A stretch of 64,000 bases of DNA from Mariannaea sp. PMI_226 (Eukaryota; Ascomycota; Sordariomycetes; Hypocreales; Nectriaceae). Shown here piece by piece: positions 34,102 to 45,916 of this stretch; the first letter of the stretch is position 1, and every line of letters starts with the position of its first letter. Made by a program: the position numbers and the translations under genes. The DNA is taken from positions 1,308,501 to 1,372,500 of the forward strand of contig JANFOG010000003.1 of the NCBI GenBank assembly GCA_024336345.1. Direction: 5' to 3'. The notes below the pieces were generated by a model that saw only the letters and a list, made by a program, of their open reading frames with translations, was not told the origin of the DNA and ran no database searches.

Positions 34102-35665
34102 CGTGATAAGGGGTGGGGATGGCACAAGGCTCAATTGAGTGACGTGAGGTACAAATAGAGGGGGTTAGATAGTACAGTGATTTGAATGTGATTCCCGAGA
34201 CACAGGTTGTCCCTGATCTTTGCACATCATCAGCCACTTCATCACTCCAAATGAATGGCAGTGCCTAGTTTTGTCGCACCAAAAGAAGAACAAGGAATTT
34301 TCGCATATACGTACAGTCCAAGCTGGATACACAAGGATTTAAAGAGATATTCGCAGTGCCTCCTTCACACAGGTAGGCCCGTGTTTGATGGTTTTCAACC
34401 TATGAGGACGAAGCTCTGTGCTTGCAATCCTCTGATGCCCAGCTGCTGAGGCAAACTTTGACACCCAAAGTCCTAGATACAGGCAAGATTGAGGCAGATG
34501 ATGCAGCGAGTTCACCACAAGCGTGGCGATTCCAAACTTCTTTCCGCTTATCAAATGTCGTTAGGTTGTGTTCGTTGGTTGGTTGGTTAGTTCGTCCGAT
34601 CGATCGAGTAGGAGGAGGCCGTTATCGAAACTTGTCGCAATCTTTTCGCCAGAACAAGAGACGAAGTCTGAAGCAGGCACACGTCAGAATTTCAAAAGGA
34701 AGGCAATCGCACGAGAATGCCGCTGGATGGGCTCGCTATTTTCTCGATTGTACCCTAAGCACTGATGTTTCTGTCTCAGACGACGCAATGTAACGACTCG
34801 GGGGCTGTTTTTTTGTTGCTGCTACAGGGGCTGGGCTGACGAAACCCTCCGCGAGTGAGACTGGGCAGGTCCCAGGACAAGGTCGTCGCGAAGCTTGTCG
34901 GTGTCAGGCGACGAGAATCGCCTTCAAGTTGATGTTTGATTGCCCCCTGTTCAAGTCCGGCTGAATAGTAGTAAAGGAAAAAAAATAGAGGCTGACAGCC
35001 AGTAACAGGAAAGAAGAGCAGCCGGGTCCCGGTTGATGAAGCAAGGCCGAGGGTCAGAGATGAAGGTTGCAGAAATAAGTGCTCTGATTTGGGATAAGAC
35101 CGCCACAGCAGGCTGTCCTAGTGAGCTCTCCCATGCAAACCACCCCCAAACTCGCCAGCCCAGGAAAGGACTGGACGAAAAGTACAGCGACCTAGGGCCA
35201 GCCAGTGACAGCCAGTAGGTACCTAGAACCTCCGATAAAACAGTGGAGGTTTGCCTGCTGCGCCGTGCAAAGACAGTGGACCAAGCTGCTCGTGCTGCCC
35301 CATCTGGGGGGGACGCGCCGTGCACAGACCCATGGCTTCACCAGTATGTTTCGCCGTCCTATTTCCCTTGAGAAGCCTGTGGCTACCCAGTTGTGGCGTC
35401 GACCTGGAATAATGCTCGGCCCGGTGCAATGAGGAGACCCTCCAGTCATTGCGGAGATCTGGCCTCCCCCAATTGGAATTATTAGTGAACACGTCGCATG
35501 GGGAAGCTGTGAACTTACCCATTCATTAGTGCAGTGCCCCTTTGCGAATCCCGTCTCTTTTCTCTTCCCATTTTCCCACGCGACACCACGAAACCTCAGC
35601 CAACTCCTCTTCCTCCTCACCAACCACCCCCCCTTTCACTCATTACTCGAATCCATTATTTCAAA
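34102..35665. other. divergent intergenic region between RRM gene and SSS1
   Basis: 1.56 kb with no supported gene. Short ORFs (for example 34422-34793) show no features. A CT-rich pyrimidine leader precedes SSS1 (35540-35660), as is common before strongly expressed fungal genes. Confidence 0.5.
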
Positions 35666-36024
35666 ATGTCGGATCAGCTTCAGGAGCTCCTCGAGGTCCC
35701 CTCCGAGTTTGCCAAGGATGGCGTCCAGTTTATGCGCCGTTGCACTAAGCGTATGTCATGACGACTGAGTTTTTGCTTCCCCTGTTCTCCGCGTAACATC
35801 GCGACATTTAACGCTGACTTCTTCTCCCCTGTTCATACAGCCGACCAGAAGGAATTCCTACGACTCTGCCAGGCCGTTGGCGTTGGTTTCCTTATCATGG
35901 GAGCCGTCGGCTACATCGTCAAGCTGAGTACGTCCTCCTACCCACCACTTCCTGCCGGTCGATAGCCCCCTTCTAACATGTCCTCTCAGTTCACCTCCCT
36001 CTTAACCGTGTCCTCGTTTCCTAA
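35666..36024 (+). CDS. SSS1: Sec61 gamma subunit (SSS1)
   Basis: Essential small subunit of the Sec61 translocon; a single tail-anchored helix clamps the channel in the ER membrane. Exons 35666-35750, 35841-35927 and 35990-36024 give 68 residues. The amphipathic N-terminus (MSDQLQELLEVPSEFAKDG and FMRRCTKPDQKEF) is followed by one hydrophobic segment (VGVGFLIMGAVGYIVKL) and the short luminal tail IHLPLNRVLVS, all diagnostic for SSS1/SecE. All three exons are short, so a simple ORF scan would miss the gene. Convergent with the WD40 gene. Confidence 0.96.
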
Positions 36025-36386
36025 ATTGATACCGACTCGGGGCGACAACAAACAATGGCCGCCGAATAATTGGGGTGTAAAGCTGTACCATCTGCGACGA
36101 CCTCCCACGTGTGCGTTGCAAAATTCAAACTATATCGAGTATAATGGGATGGAGTTACGGGATCATGGTGGGCACCAACACTATTTCACTACTGCACTGG
36201 AGTTCTTGAAGCTGCTCATATTGCGCTCGAGATTGGGGGACGAAGGGAGAGATGCATCAGATTGCGCATCAAGTAGCTATGTTCATTTCGGTTGAGATAT
36301 GAAGAGAAAAAGACAAACGAAAAAAAATCTCGAGCTACAAAGATGAGATATAGATGAAATGTACAAATATCAACAACCATTTGCTT
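36025..36386. other. 3' intergenic between convergent SSS1 and WD40 genes
   Basis: 362 bp with no gene seen. Confidence 0.6.
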
Positions 36387-39056
36387 TCAATCATGTTCCG
36401 TCATGTACTTTGAATCTAGTAATTCAGGATCCCGCCTGAGCTCGTAGTCAACGCTTTGGCCCAAAGGCTCGCCTTCGTCACCCATGGAGCTATTGACGGA
36501 ATGTACAGACAATGTTCCCCTACTCATGCTATATCCATTCCACGCAGATGCTATTGAGTCTGTCAGCAGTGAAATTTTTTTTATCATCAATTGTGTTCAT
36601 TAGACATGTACTTACCAACAAGCACAGGGGCATTCGGGTGCCAACTAGCATCCCGAACGCAGGTCCCCCAGCTAGGGGATTCATCGAAGTGATAGAAGTG
36701 GAATCGTCTATCATGTCGCTGTGTTCCCCTTGTCGCAGACTTAACATCGATGACCCTCTGAATGGTGGCATCGAGATTATAGATATAGACCTTGCCGTCC
36801 GCGCTACCAGTATAAACGTAATGAGAGTTGGAAGAATTTTGAGGAGAAAAGTGACATCGGATGAGTGTGCGAAGCACTTTGTGGCCTCTGAAAGTGACCA
36901 GAGAATTATCGTTGGGATGAGGATCCCACCAGTTCTCATTATATGTGCCAGCTCGGTAGTCGAAGCCGCTACTAAATCGTGTATGTTGGGTGGGGTCAAG
37001 CTCATTCACTTCAGCAGTTGTGAGGGCTTGCCGGATATCCCAGAGCTTCATGCTCTGGTCTTTGCCGTTGCTAAGAATGTAACGCCCATCGCCTTTGCTG
37101 TCAATGTATGTCAAGCCCTCAACATGGCCAACAAAGGCGCCGGCCTCCCTCCTGTCGCCCATGCTTCGGCGGTCCCAGACCTTCATAGTAGTATCATCGG
37201 ATCCAGAGTAGATGAGGTGAGGTGCATTCTTATCAGCAAAGCACACCGCATTAACATGGTTTTCGTGTCCCACAAAATGATTGAGTACGGTCCGACGCTC
37301 AATGTCATAAATAATAATAGAAGATGCATTGGTTCCAGCAACCAGCTCTCGGCCATCCCCTGAGAACCTAATCGACCATATACCAAAGGAAAGGCGTCTG
37401 AACATCCATGGCCTCGTTCCAGTGTCAAAGTCCAGGCTATAGGGATCACCTGTGTCCAGGGGATCAGTCGGAGCTATCGACACTATGGGCGAAATGGATG
37501 TAAATGCTAAGAACTTATTGTCGGGGCTCAGAGACGCGTCGGTAAGAGTCCATTGCCCAACTGGATATGTAACTGTTTTGTAGTATTTCCAGCTGTAAGG
37601 ATTCGACGTGTCGTACATTCGGACCTTGAAGTCCTGTGAGGCCGCGTAAAAGAAATTTCCGTCATCTGAGAACTGGCCTGAGTATACCGGTTCCTCAAAA
37701 TGAATAATTTTATCTGCTCTGCTACTTGGCAGCATGCTCTATACGGGGGAGGCGTGTCAGCAAGGGGTGTCTGAAAGCTCGCAGCTTGATTTGGTCTCTG
37801 CATGTGAAGATGGGGATGAACAAACCTGCGCAATCAGCCCTCCATTCTTCTTCCGCTCGGTAAGATCCCCGAGGCCCAGCTCTCTCTCCAAAAGTCGGAT
37901 ACTCAGTGGTTTCTTTATGCGCTCATTATAATCAGTTACGCCAAATGAGCCGGAGTGCATTAGTCTCATACCCTCCTTGCTAGGGACTTTGGGAAAGCGG
38001 TTCGGGTCCTTGGGAGGGCGTCTTTGCCGCTCCCACTCCTCGGCAAGAAAGTCCAAGTCAGCTTGTTCGTTATCCTGGAATAGGACATTGGTGAGGTCGT
38101 TATGGCGTAGCAGGGCGAGCAGGGCTCCTCGAGTTAGTTCTCCAATATCGGTTCCGTCTGTTGAGTGTGTGAGTATTTCAATAGCCCCAAGGTGCATTGG
38201 CGATAAAAAAAGGAGGATGGATGCACTGACTTCTTAGCGCCTCGATGATTCTATTACCACCTGCATGATCAAATTCGTCGTCATCGTCGTCTTCATCCTC
38301 TCCTCCGTCTTCGTCGTCGTCCTCCTCTTCCTCTCCTTCCGCGGCAGCTCCATCGTCATAGTCGGAATCATCGTGATTATCATCATCATCATCGTCGTCG
38401 TCGTCGCCGTTCCCAAGAGTTGCGCTGGCACCCCGTGAGGTGCTAGCATTGCCATGAACAGCATGGGCGCCGCGTCCGCCTACAAGATAAACGCGAATGC
38501 CTCCATTGTGTCCCTGGACAGCGTGAGTGCGCGCGGCGACATTACTCTCCTCCTCTTCATCCGCTTCTTCATCATCCTCACGATCAGCATCGTTCTCTGC
38601 GTCATTCTCGCCACCTTCGGCCTCGGGCGGCCAAGCTGACTGAAATTCGATGAGCACCTCATAAGGTGCAGGACCAGCTTGGTCCTCCTCTAACAATTAC
38701 GATTAGAGAGTGGGGCACGCATGATGACGATATAGATGGCACTCACCAGCAGACTGCTCCATCTGGTTGCGTTCTTGCTCTTCGCGCTCTTCGGCAGTGG
38801 GTAGGTTGTCGTAAAAATCAGAATCCTGTTCTGTGTATGGACTCATGGGGTCGTCGTGAGATTGGTTTGGATCCCAAGGGAATAGCTCATTACTCAGGAG
38901 CGGTTGATCAGCGGGTATTCTATCTAAGATGCTTACACCATCCAGCCTCCATGACGGCCATGGAACCTGCGGGGTTGCTTCGAATGTCTCTGGGTGTGGT
39001 TCTTGGTATGCCTCTGTATGTGTCTGCGGGATTTCCTCGTTGTCAGGCCCTGGCAT
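36387..39056 (-). CDS. WD40 protein, DCAF11/LEC14B type
   Basis: Probable substrate receptor of a CUL4-DDB1 ubiquitin ligase, as human DCAF11 (inference from family). Five exons (38747-39056, 38231-38689, 37826-38157, 36616-37738, 36387-36550) close in frame to 795 residues. The N-terminal 250 residues are acidic, with long Asp/Glu runs encoded by GAT/GAG repeats (38271-38400). DCAF11/LEC14B hallmarks follow: LARLLRHNDL-like ALLALLRHNDLTNVL, PNRFPKVPSKEGMRLMHSG and LLERELGLGDL. WD repeats include YSGQFSDDGNFFYAASQD, LIYSGSDDTTMKVWDRR, YILSNGKDQSMKLWDIR and YVYTGSADGKVYIYNL. The KVWDRR and KLWDIR ends fit the WDXR motif used for DDB1 binding. The last exon is a short tail after the propeller. 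Confidence 0.87.
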
Positions 39057-40482
39057 GGCGATATTCTAGGGTTGGGCAGTGGGAATTGAAGGCGCCGGAA
39101 CTTTCGGGCCCTTGCAATGCTTGCTAAGCGAGGCTGGCCGATGGGAGGCTGTCTCTGAGAGTTGCCGCTTGCTGCCTTGGGGATAAGGTGATGGAGACGC
39201 AGAGGGAGCGGGAAAGCTTTCTCCACCAAACGAGCGAGGCCACGGGAACAGACGATAGTCTTGATGCTGCCAGGCTTCCTTCTGACGAAAGATCACGATA
39301 CCAAGTTAGTTCAACGGGTTCAAGGCATGGGTATCAAGCAGGCCATTGGGACTGAGTGACCCTTTTATACACTGGAGACAATTCAAGGGCACGCTTATAT
39401 AATTTAATGGGCATGATTGATTGAGGTGTACGAGGTACCGCGCCGCAATTTGTACTTGGTGGTAGCGCTACCCTACAACTAAACTACCTTACCTACCCCC
39501 TTGGGTGGCGTAACGCTTAGATGACGGCTTGTTTACCTTAGGTACTCTATTCAAGCCATGTAACTAATAAATGTCATTCTTTCCCTGAAGTAGTCAAGTA
39601 GTGACTAGGGATGCGGGAGCAGATATCCAAAGAACGGGGTGTATGGTTTTTTTTAAATACACGTAACTGCAATCTGTGCAGCCGCTTGACTCCTAGGATT
39701 TCCTTTTGTGAGCACGGAGTAGCAGCCAGCGAGTAGCAACCAGCCATCCTCGCGTCACCTTCTGCACCTCCTAAGGGTGTAGTGGCGTCCAATCACCTAG
39801 AGAAACCATCTGTTTGATTGCTGTGGTGCAACTGGTCGCCGCAGGTACCTAAGCCAGGGCACTTGAACAGATGGTTACACGCCGACAGGGTTTTATTCCT
39901 ACACCCCTTCTCTAGGTTTCTTTCACCTGGCTGCTGGATACCGTACCAGCCGGTAAGTAGGTTAGGTAGGTAGTCTGTTGGCAGGCTGCAACGCTGAAGC
40001 ACGTCCTACTCGAGGCCAGCATCAAACCTGAACGGCGGGCTTGATTTTGTGGCCGGCCATGTCAACTGGCTGCTGCTGGCTACTGCTGGCTACTGCTGCC
40101 TCCTCGGAGTAGTGCTGACTGCCCTCTCTCAAGCTGGCAGCATAACGACCGTTGCTTCTGTATCCTTGTAAAAGACAGGTTCATCACACCGCCGTTTCTT
40201 CGTCTGACCGGTTGTATAAAAAAAAGCATCTATATGGCAATTTCCCATCAATTCCATCAAAACGCCGGTACTGGACGAGCGTGCAACTACCTCTACCTAT
40301 CTGACCTGCCTTGTCTGTGTAAGTAGGCACCTTTGAATATTAGGTGTGGTATCTCTACACAAACTACCTCCAGTAGCTAAAGTACCTATATTTTGTGAAA
40401 ATCATCAAATTTTCGGCATGTGCTTTTGTTTTCAACTACCAACCAAAACCATCATTTCCTTTTATTTTTTATTTTTTTAGCC
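39057..40482. other. intergenic with repeated TAGGTA/TACCTA words
   Basis: 1.4 kb with no supported gene. It holds many TAGGTA/TACCTA words (39480-39500, 39955-39975, 40287-40330) and a GGCTACTGCT repeat at 40068-40098. The open frame 39066-39296 on the minus strand begins with GTG and is cut off by a TAG 9 nt before the WD40 start codon. Confidence 0.5.
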
Positions 40483-41952
40483 CTAATTGCTTGATACGGC
40501 CGCTGTCCGAGTATTATGGTGATTATGTCGACGATAGTAGGGCCAGCTATTGTCAATGCGTTCCTCCAACGTTGGAAAATTCACTCCCCTATCCAAGTCG
40601 TTGAGCCATTGCTCGATGATGTGCTTGACGACTGTCTGGTCGCAGTAGTCAACAGCAAGCTCAAAGTCTCGAAGTTTTTGGCTGGCTTCATAGACGCGAG
40701 CCCATCCTGGCTCTTGCATTCGCATCGTGTTCAAAAAGTGACTGCGAAGCACCGTCAGTTCAAAGTCCTGCCAGTGCCGCAAATAGTTCTTGTCAGTGTG
40801 TCCGTTGCGGTAGGAAATAGGCTCTGGAGGCACATGGACTGTTGGGCCGTGGAGAAACCCGGGCGGCTGGCAGGTCATCCATAGCGGGAGAGCAGGAGTG
40901 CAATCCCAGTCTACCACACCGGAGAGGGCCCCATCCTCATGGAGAAGGATGTTGTGCCGCGACATGTCATGCATGATCATAGATGGCTCCGGGCGAGAGT
41001 CTCGTGCGGGAGGCAGCAAGTCATCTAAGTAACTCCAAAGCCGGTGGATAATAGATAGCGTGCAATCAAATTCGTTGACAATATCCTCGTTGGCCTTGGA
41101 GAACTTTTTAAATGCTTCTTCACCAGCTGGTATTTCCCGAGCCATGCGTCGTCGAACACTGCGCTCCACCAGCGTAAGTTGAACAGATACCCACTCGCGA
41201 CTGGTGCTGAAGGGCCCTCGAGGAACGTTGTCATGAAAGCGATCGTCCCAGATAAAATCCGAAGTAACTAGCGCCCCAATTTGAGATGCAGCATCCCAAT
41301 CCTCGATAAAATGCTGGGGCTGGGGCTGGGATTGGGATTGAGATTGGGGCTGAGAATGTGAATGAGGCAGAGCCGGAGATGTAGCAGAACTAGAACCATG
41401 CTGAGATTCTGGGGGAGGAGTGAGATAGCGGACTGCGGGTCTTGATCGTGGAAACAGACTTCCAACGCCGCTCAATTGGTGACGGAAGCACTCAGATGCG
41501 AAATGAGCAATCTGCTCAACAAGCTTCAACTTGGCTCCGTAGCAGGTGTGTGGCCAGACCTTGAAAAGCGGCCTACCAGGTAGCTTGGTCATGGCAACCC
41601 ATTCGAATCCAATAGGATTGTCGCGGCCTGCGTGGTAGGCCAGGATGCGAGGGGCAGGGAGCGAAGTATTGTTGCGAATCCAGTTCAGCGTTGCCACTTC
41701 GCTCAGCGTCTTCCATGTTGGGTTGACGGGTAGTGTGATTCTCGCAATCGCCTCCCGGCAGCCGTCGTCGACATGCCAAACCTGATTGAAGGCGCCTTCG
41801 TCGATGTAGCTGATCTTACAAGGGCCTTGAAATCGAAGCATCGACCCCACAGTTTGCCTGATGGCATCAGGGTCTAGGTCCACGGCCCAGTCAGCGTACG
41901 AATCCCAGCCGTGTTGGACCCATCTGAGACCATGAAACTGGTTGAAGACCAT
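40483..41952 (-). CDS. APH-type phosphotransferase family protein
   Basis: Single-exon protein of 489 residues with the kinase-like aminoglycoside/choline phosphotransferase fold. N-lobe: AFNQVWHVD and EAIARITLPVN (Lys-equivalent strand), EVATLNWIRNNTSLPAPRIL and PIGFEWVAMTKLPGRPLF (hinge). Catalytic loop: MIMHDMSRHNILLHEDGALS with His-Asp and Asn. Metal-binding DWD follows in GVVDWDCTPALPLWM. A Ser/Gln/Pro repeat insertion (SHSQPQSQSQSQPQPQ) sits in mid-protein. Such proteins are numerous in filamentous fungi and rarely have known substrates; antibiotic resistance should not be assumed. I chose ATG 41952 (MVFNQFHG). The frame is open upstream only to a GTG at 41988, so a short 5' exon is possible. 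Confidence 0.85.
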   Translation of the reverse strand: MVFNQFHGLRWVQHGWDSYADWAVDLDPDAIRQTVGSMLRFQGPCKISYIDEGAFNQVWHVDDGCREAIARITLPVNPTWKTLSEVATLNWIRNNTSLPAPRILAYHAGRDNPIGFEWVAMTKLPGRPLFKVWPHTCYGAKLKLVEQIAHFASECFRHQLSGVGSLFPRSRPAVRYLTPPPESQHGSSSATSPALPHSHSQPQSQSQSQPQPQHFIEDWDAASQIGALVTSDFIWDDRFHDNVPRGPFSTSREWVSVQLTLVERSVRRRMAREIPAGEEAFKKFSKANEDIVNEFDCTLSIIHRLWSYLDDLLPPARDSRPEPSMIMHDMSRHNILLHEDGALSGVVDWDCTPALPLWMTCQPPGFLHGPTVHVPPEPISYRNGHTDKNYLRHWQDFELTVLRSHFLNTMRMQEPGWARVYEASQKLRDFELAVDYCDQTVVKHIIEQWLNDLDRGVNFPTLEERIDNSWPYYRRHNHHNTRTAAVSSN

Positions 41953-44900
41953 GTTGTCCGCAAATTCGAAAGCAAGGGAGGGCAGCACTTGGGCTTGTCG
42001 ATTGGGTGACTGTCAGATGCAGCAAGCCAAATTAGAAAAGAAAAAAAAAGAGAGAGGAAGGACTTTTTGATGGCGGTCGAGGCTATGTTGGTGTCGACGG
42101 CGCGGAGGAGGGAGGGAGGGGCGTGTTCTGGAAAATCACTTACCGGACGGGCGAGGACAAAACTAGCGAGCGACTGGTCGAGCTTGATGAAAGGATGAGA
42201 GAAATAGGAGAAAGAGAGAGGTTGTCGTTGGCTAATGTTTGTAGTCTGCGAGAAGAGAGATTCACTGTTTGATAACCAAAGGACGACCGTATGCAGTCCT
42301 GGGTATGGATATGGATACGGATATTTGATATGGGCAATGAAGCAGCGAGCCGTGACTTGTTCGGACCGTCTGAAATGAGGAAGCGGGAAAGCCGTGAGAC
42401 AAGATCGGGTTAATTTACCATCGACACCTAGGAAAGAAAATGAGTCGAATGCATTGTTTTTGGTATTATTTGCTTTGCCATCGGGTGAGATGGTTGATGC
42501 TACTGTACGTACCCAGAGCTCGCGGGAAGCTTTTCCCTGTCACCCTCCGTGTGGAATGAAATCCCACCGACCAAGTTTGCCCGCGTCATAGCGTACCTCT
42601 TTTACATACTATCTATGTAGCAAGAGAAAAAAAAAATCTGCTGGCTCGGACGGTGGTATCTACTAGACGAGAGCATGGGTTGAAAGATTTCGCTTCCTGC
42701 TTGTGCAAAATAAACTCCAGAAACCCTGCATAGTACTTGTATGCTTGTACTTGTATATCCTCGACAGAGGTACTTTGGATACGCAGACGGGGTGGGAGCT
42801 CGCCGGAAAATGCTGTTTGACCGGAGACTAGGGGCCCCATGCCTTGTTGAATCCATTCTCCAAAGAACACCTCAAACCTCAAAACCCCAAACACGGTGAG
42901 GAAAAGGATGCAAATCCATCCATCCAGCCAGGCCAGTCCACGAGACACTTCGTTGGCTAGCCGCAAACCACGCTGCACTCCAGTTGGAGACGGGACGGGG
43001 ACCAAGCGGCCTGTGCCCCTAGAGCCCGCTCCCCCCGCACATCCCCCCATAAGGTAAGGTAGTGGACGCTTGGGAATCGATTGGGCGTCTTCACATACTT
43101 TATCCACACTTGGCATGCTAGGCATTGACATTGGTTTGTGATTCACCTTTGACGATGTCCTTCTCACACCGAGCCATTCACGGAGCCAGCCTACTGTCAA
43201 ACTCTGAACACCAAAACAGCAAGCCAACTCAAACTAAACGAGACCGACTCCCAACACAAAAAACAAAAGAAATAAAAGAAAAAAAAAACAAATGCACTGC
43301 CACTTGAGCTTCTCAGTGGGCGGGGAACACGTCACGATGTCTCAGACTCTCTTAGTTCACTTTACTTCTAACGGAGAGCCTGCTTCCGTCAAGTCGTCGA
43401 CAGTCGACAGAAGTTCTCACCGGCTCATGAAAAATACCATCCCCATGGTCGAAGCACGCTTTCGCATGTCTTACTGGTCAAATACTAAGACTCACTAATC
43501 GAACCTCCCAGACTGTTTCTTACTATTATTAGAGAACAGCGGTGCCGAGGAAGTCTGTGGTGGGTTATGTGTCCAGGTGTTTATGGTAACTTGCAGGGTG
43601 ACTCTATCGAGCCGCCCTCCCGGCGCCTCAAAATTGCTGCACCGTGACCGTGACTGTGACCATAATCGTGGACCAAGGACGCAAATGCGCAGACCATCAA
43701 GGGGAGGAGAACAAAAAAAAAAAAAAAGGGGGGGGGGGGGGGGGGGGGGGAAGAAAGGGTTCATTGCCCTTAAGCCGGGAGAAATGCGAGACCTGGAATC
43801 ATCCAAGCTGGAGAGTCTAACCACCCAAGTTATGCATGACGGTAGAGTATTTGCGTGCAACAACCAACAGAAGGTCGTGGAAGTCGATTGCGAAGGCCTT
43901 GTCGTCTCTTTTCTCCATGCGTGATGGGAATTTCCCTGCAAGCCACACTTATTTCAAAAGTCTCGACGTCGTCAAAGCTGGTTGGGACCCATACGAGCCA
44001 CTCCTTATCATACGCCTACTTTGTTGCACATCTACGCACTGCGCACTGCATCAGCGAGCCGTCTTCCTTTTCCACAACAGGACCGAATCCGAAGTGCTCA
44101 AAAAATGAAAAATGCATACATACCTGCGTACATAGCATATTTTTTTTTGTGTGTGGTGCGTTATCGGCGTGCCTTTCGTTGCTTTTTCCCTTACCCCCTT
44201 TGCTCCTGTTGGTTACCCAAGTGCAACCATCACTCACCGGCCTCTGCACTTTTCAGTTGGCCAAGTGCAACGCTGGCACCACGCCCATTTTCACTTGTTC
44301 AGGGACGGTTTTTTTTTCTCTTTCAGGGGCATTCCGCGTGACAAGCGAATTTTCGAAGGTGGTTTGTTTTGCTTAGTTTTCATTGGTGTAGATTTTTCCT
44401 CGTCTCCGAGTCCATTTTGCTCGAAGAGATCTCTCAACTTGGATGAGAGAGAAGGTGGAAAGAAAAAAACATAATCAACCCGTAGTCGACTTTTCTCCTG
44501 CCAGGCAACTAAGGCCCTAATGTGTTGGGTTGGATGCTTGGTCGTTGGTGCGCCGCCACGAACCATCGGATGCAGATCCACTGATCAGCAAAGTTACTGA
44601 GGATCCCCTGGATCGATTGATTCGCTTCCCCGAGTGGAGGGCGGACCAAGAGGGTACCAAGACGGGCCCAAGAGGATGCATCAGCATCCAGGCTTCTGGC
44701 ATCCTCTCCTGTCAATGTCAACCTGCAACGTTTCTGGTGCTCTGGCCTGAGGCAGCATGGGAGAGAGAAAGCGCTAACCTGGTTACGCAGGTTCTGCAGC
44801 CTCCTATTGGCCGAGCCGGCCTTTCAACCTTGTGCGGGGGATTGGGTCGAATGTGGATCGCCCGCTAAATTAGACGTCCCGTCAATAAGGGCCCGGACCG

Positions 44901-45283
44901 ACAGCCAAAAGCGACAGATCACAGAGATACAGACAGAGTACGTGCGCCAGGTACGGTACCTATTCTTCGACGATACCTGGGAAGCAACTCAGGCTGGTGG
45001 ACGACACCGATGGGCCTTTATTTCGGACTGCTATATATGATATATCACCTGGCTACGGGATGGGGACCTGTCACTCCGAGCTAAGCTATCCCCCCCAGAT
45101 CAGCCGAGAGATGTAGGATGGCGGAGGGGGTGGCACTGTAAGTGGAGGTCTGCAGAATACCTCATGTATAAGGCCGGACGCGGTATTGTGCTATGGTTCT
45201 TTACTGGTTGAAAAACTCGCCTTTCCTGTGTTACATTGTCGTGCTGTGTATCTTTTCAAGTCTCTTACACAAAATTTCGAGAC
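41953..45283. other. 3.3 kb gene-poor region
   Basis: No supported gene. It holds the APH promoter, an A15/G23 homopolymer junction at 43713-43750 and two direct CCAAGTGCAAC copies at 44217-44227 and 44261-44271. The minus-strand ORF 42613-43227 (204 codons) has one hydrophobic segment but no domain or intron signals; I do not accept it. Confidence 0.45.
43713..43750. repeat. A15-G23 homopolymer junction
   Basis: Fifteen A followed directly by 23 G on the plus strand. Could be real low-complexity DNA or a sequencing or assembly artefact. Confidence 0.9.
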
Positions 45284-45584
45284 ATGCAGCGCACCGGACT
45301 CTCAGCCCTCGTGCGAGCCCTCGTGCGAGCCCCTCTTCTGCTTGAAAGGTTGTACTGGCCAGGCACCATCATTCGATATCACGATGGCCTTGCCCCCACT
45401 CCCACCAACTCCACTCCACCCCCAGGATCCTCTTCGACACCGCGCCGGCTTATTCCACCGACATCTCACGGGAAGGCGTTGATAGCACGTACCGTATGTA
45501 ATACCCTACCCTACCAATGGGTATGTCGTCAATTTCATGTCTCAGCTTTTTTTCCTCGGCTTCTGACAGATAACCAGCGGCTGA
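45284..45584 (+). CDS. possible small two-exon gene (83 aa)
   Basis: Weakly supported. ATG at 45284 opens MQRTGLSALVRALVRAPLLL, an Arg/Leu-rich amphipathic start like a mitochondrial leader. Exons 45284-45520 and 45570-45584 join at a canonical GTATGT...GACAG intron and end ITSG-stop. A second GTATGT at 45494 offers an alternative donor, also in phase. No homologous family recognised. Confidence 0.22.
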
Positions 45585-45916
45585 AGTGCACATTCGACAT
45601 TCGAAGCGACGCCCTGTTTGCCCTCCTGCAATGGTGATTGATTCAAATCTACTTGTCCCGCATGAAAAATGGAGGAACACAAACTATGTCACTGGTTGCA
45701 GCTCTGCAATAGTTCTCGAGCTGTCCTGTAAAACAAAAATGCTTGTCTCGGGAGAATGAGAATCGGAGAGAAGAGAGGCAAGAAACGGGCTGTCACATAA
45801 GCAGCACATCCCCATCCAAGTCTTTTTTTGGGTTGCGCAAACCCAAGATCCTCTTGACTCTCCAGTACTCTTGATTGCCCTTCCGCTTTCCTTCGAACTT
45901 TCCAAAGAGAAAAAAA

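Noticed and set aside
39066..39296. Open frame just upstream of the WD40 gene, same frame
   Set aside because: Begins with GTG, has no ATG, and ends in TAG 9 nt before the WD40 start; more likely leader sequence than a uORF or readthrough extension.
42613..43227. 204-codon minus-strand ORF starting MACCFGV
   Set aside because: One hydrophobic segment but no family, no intron support, and low-complexity ends.
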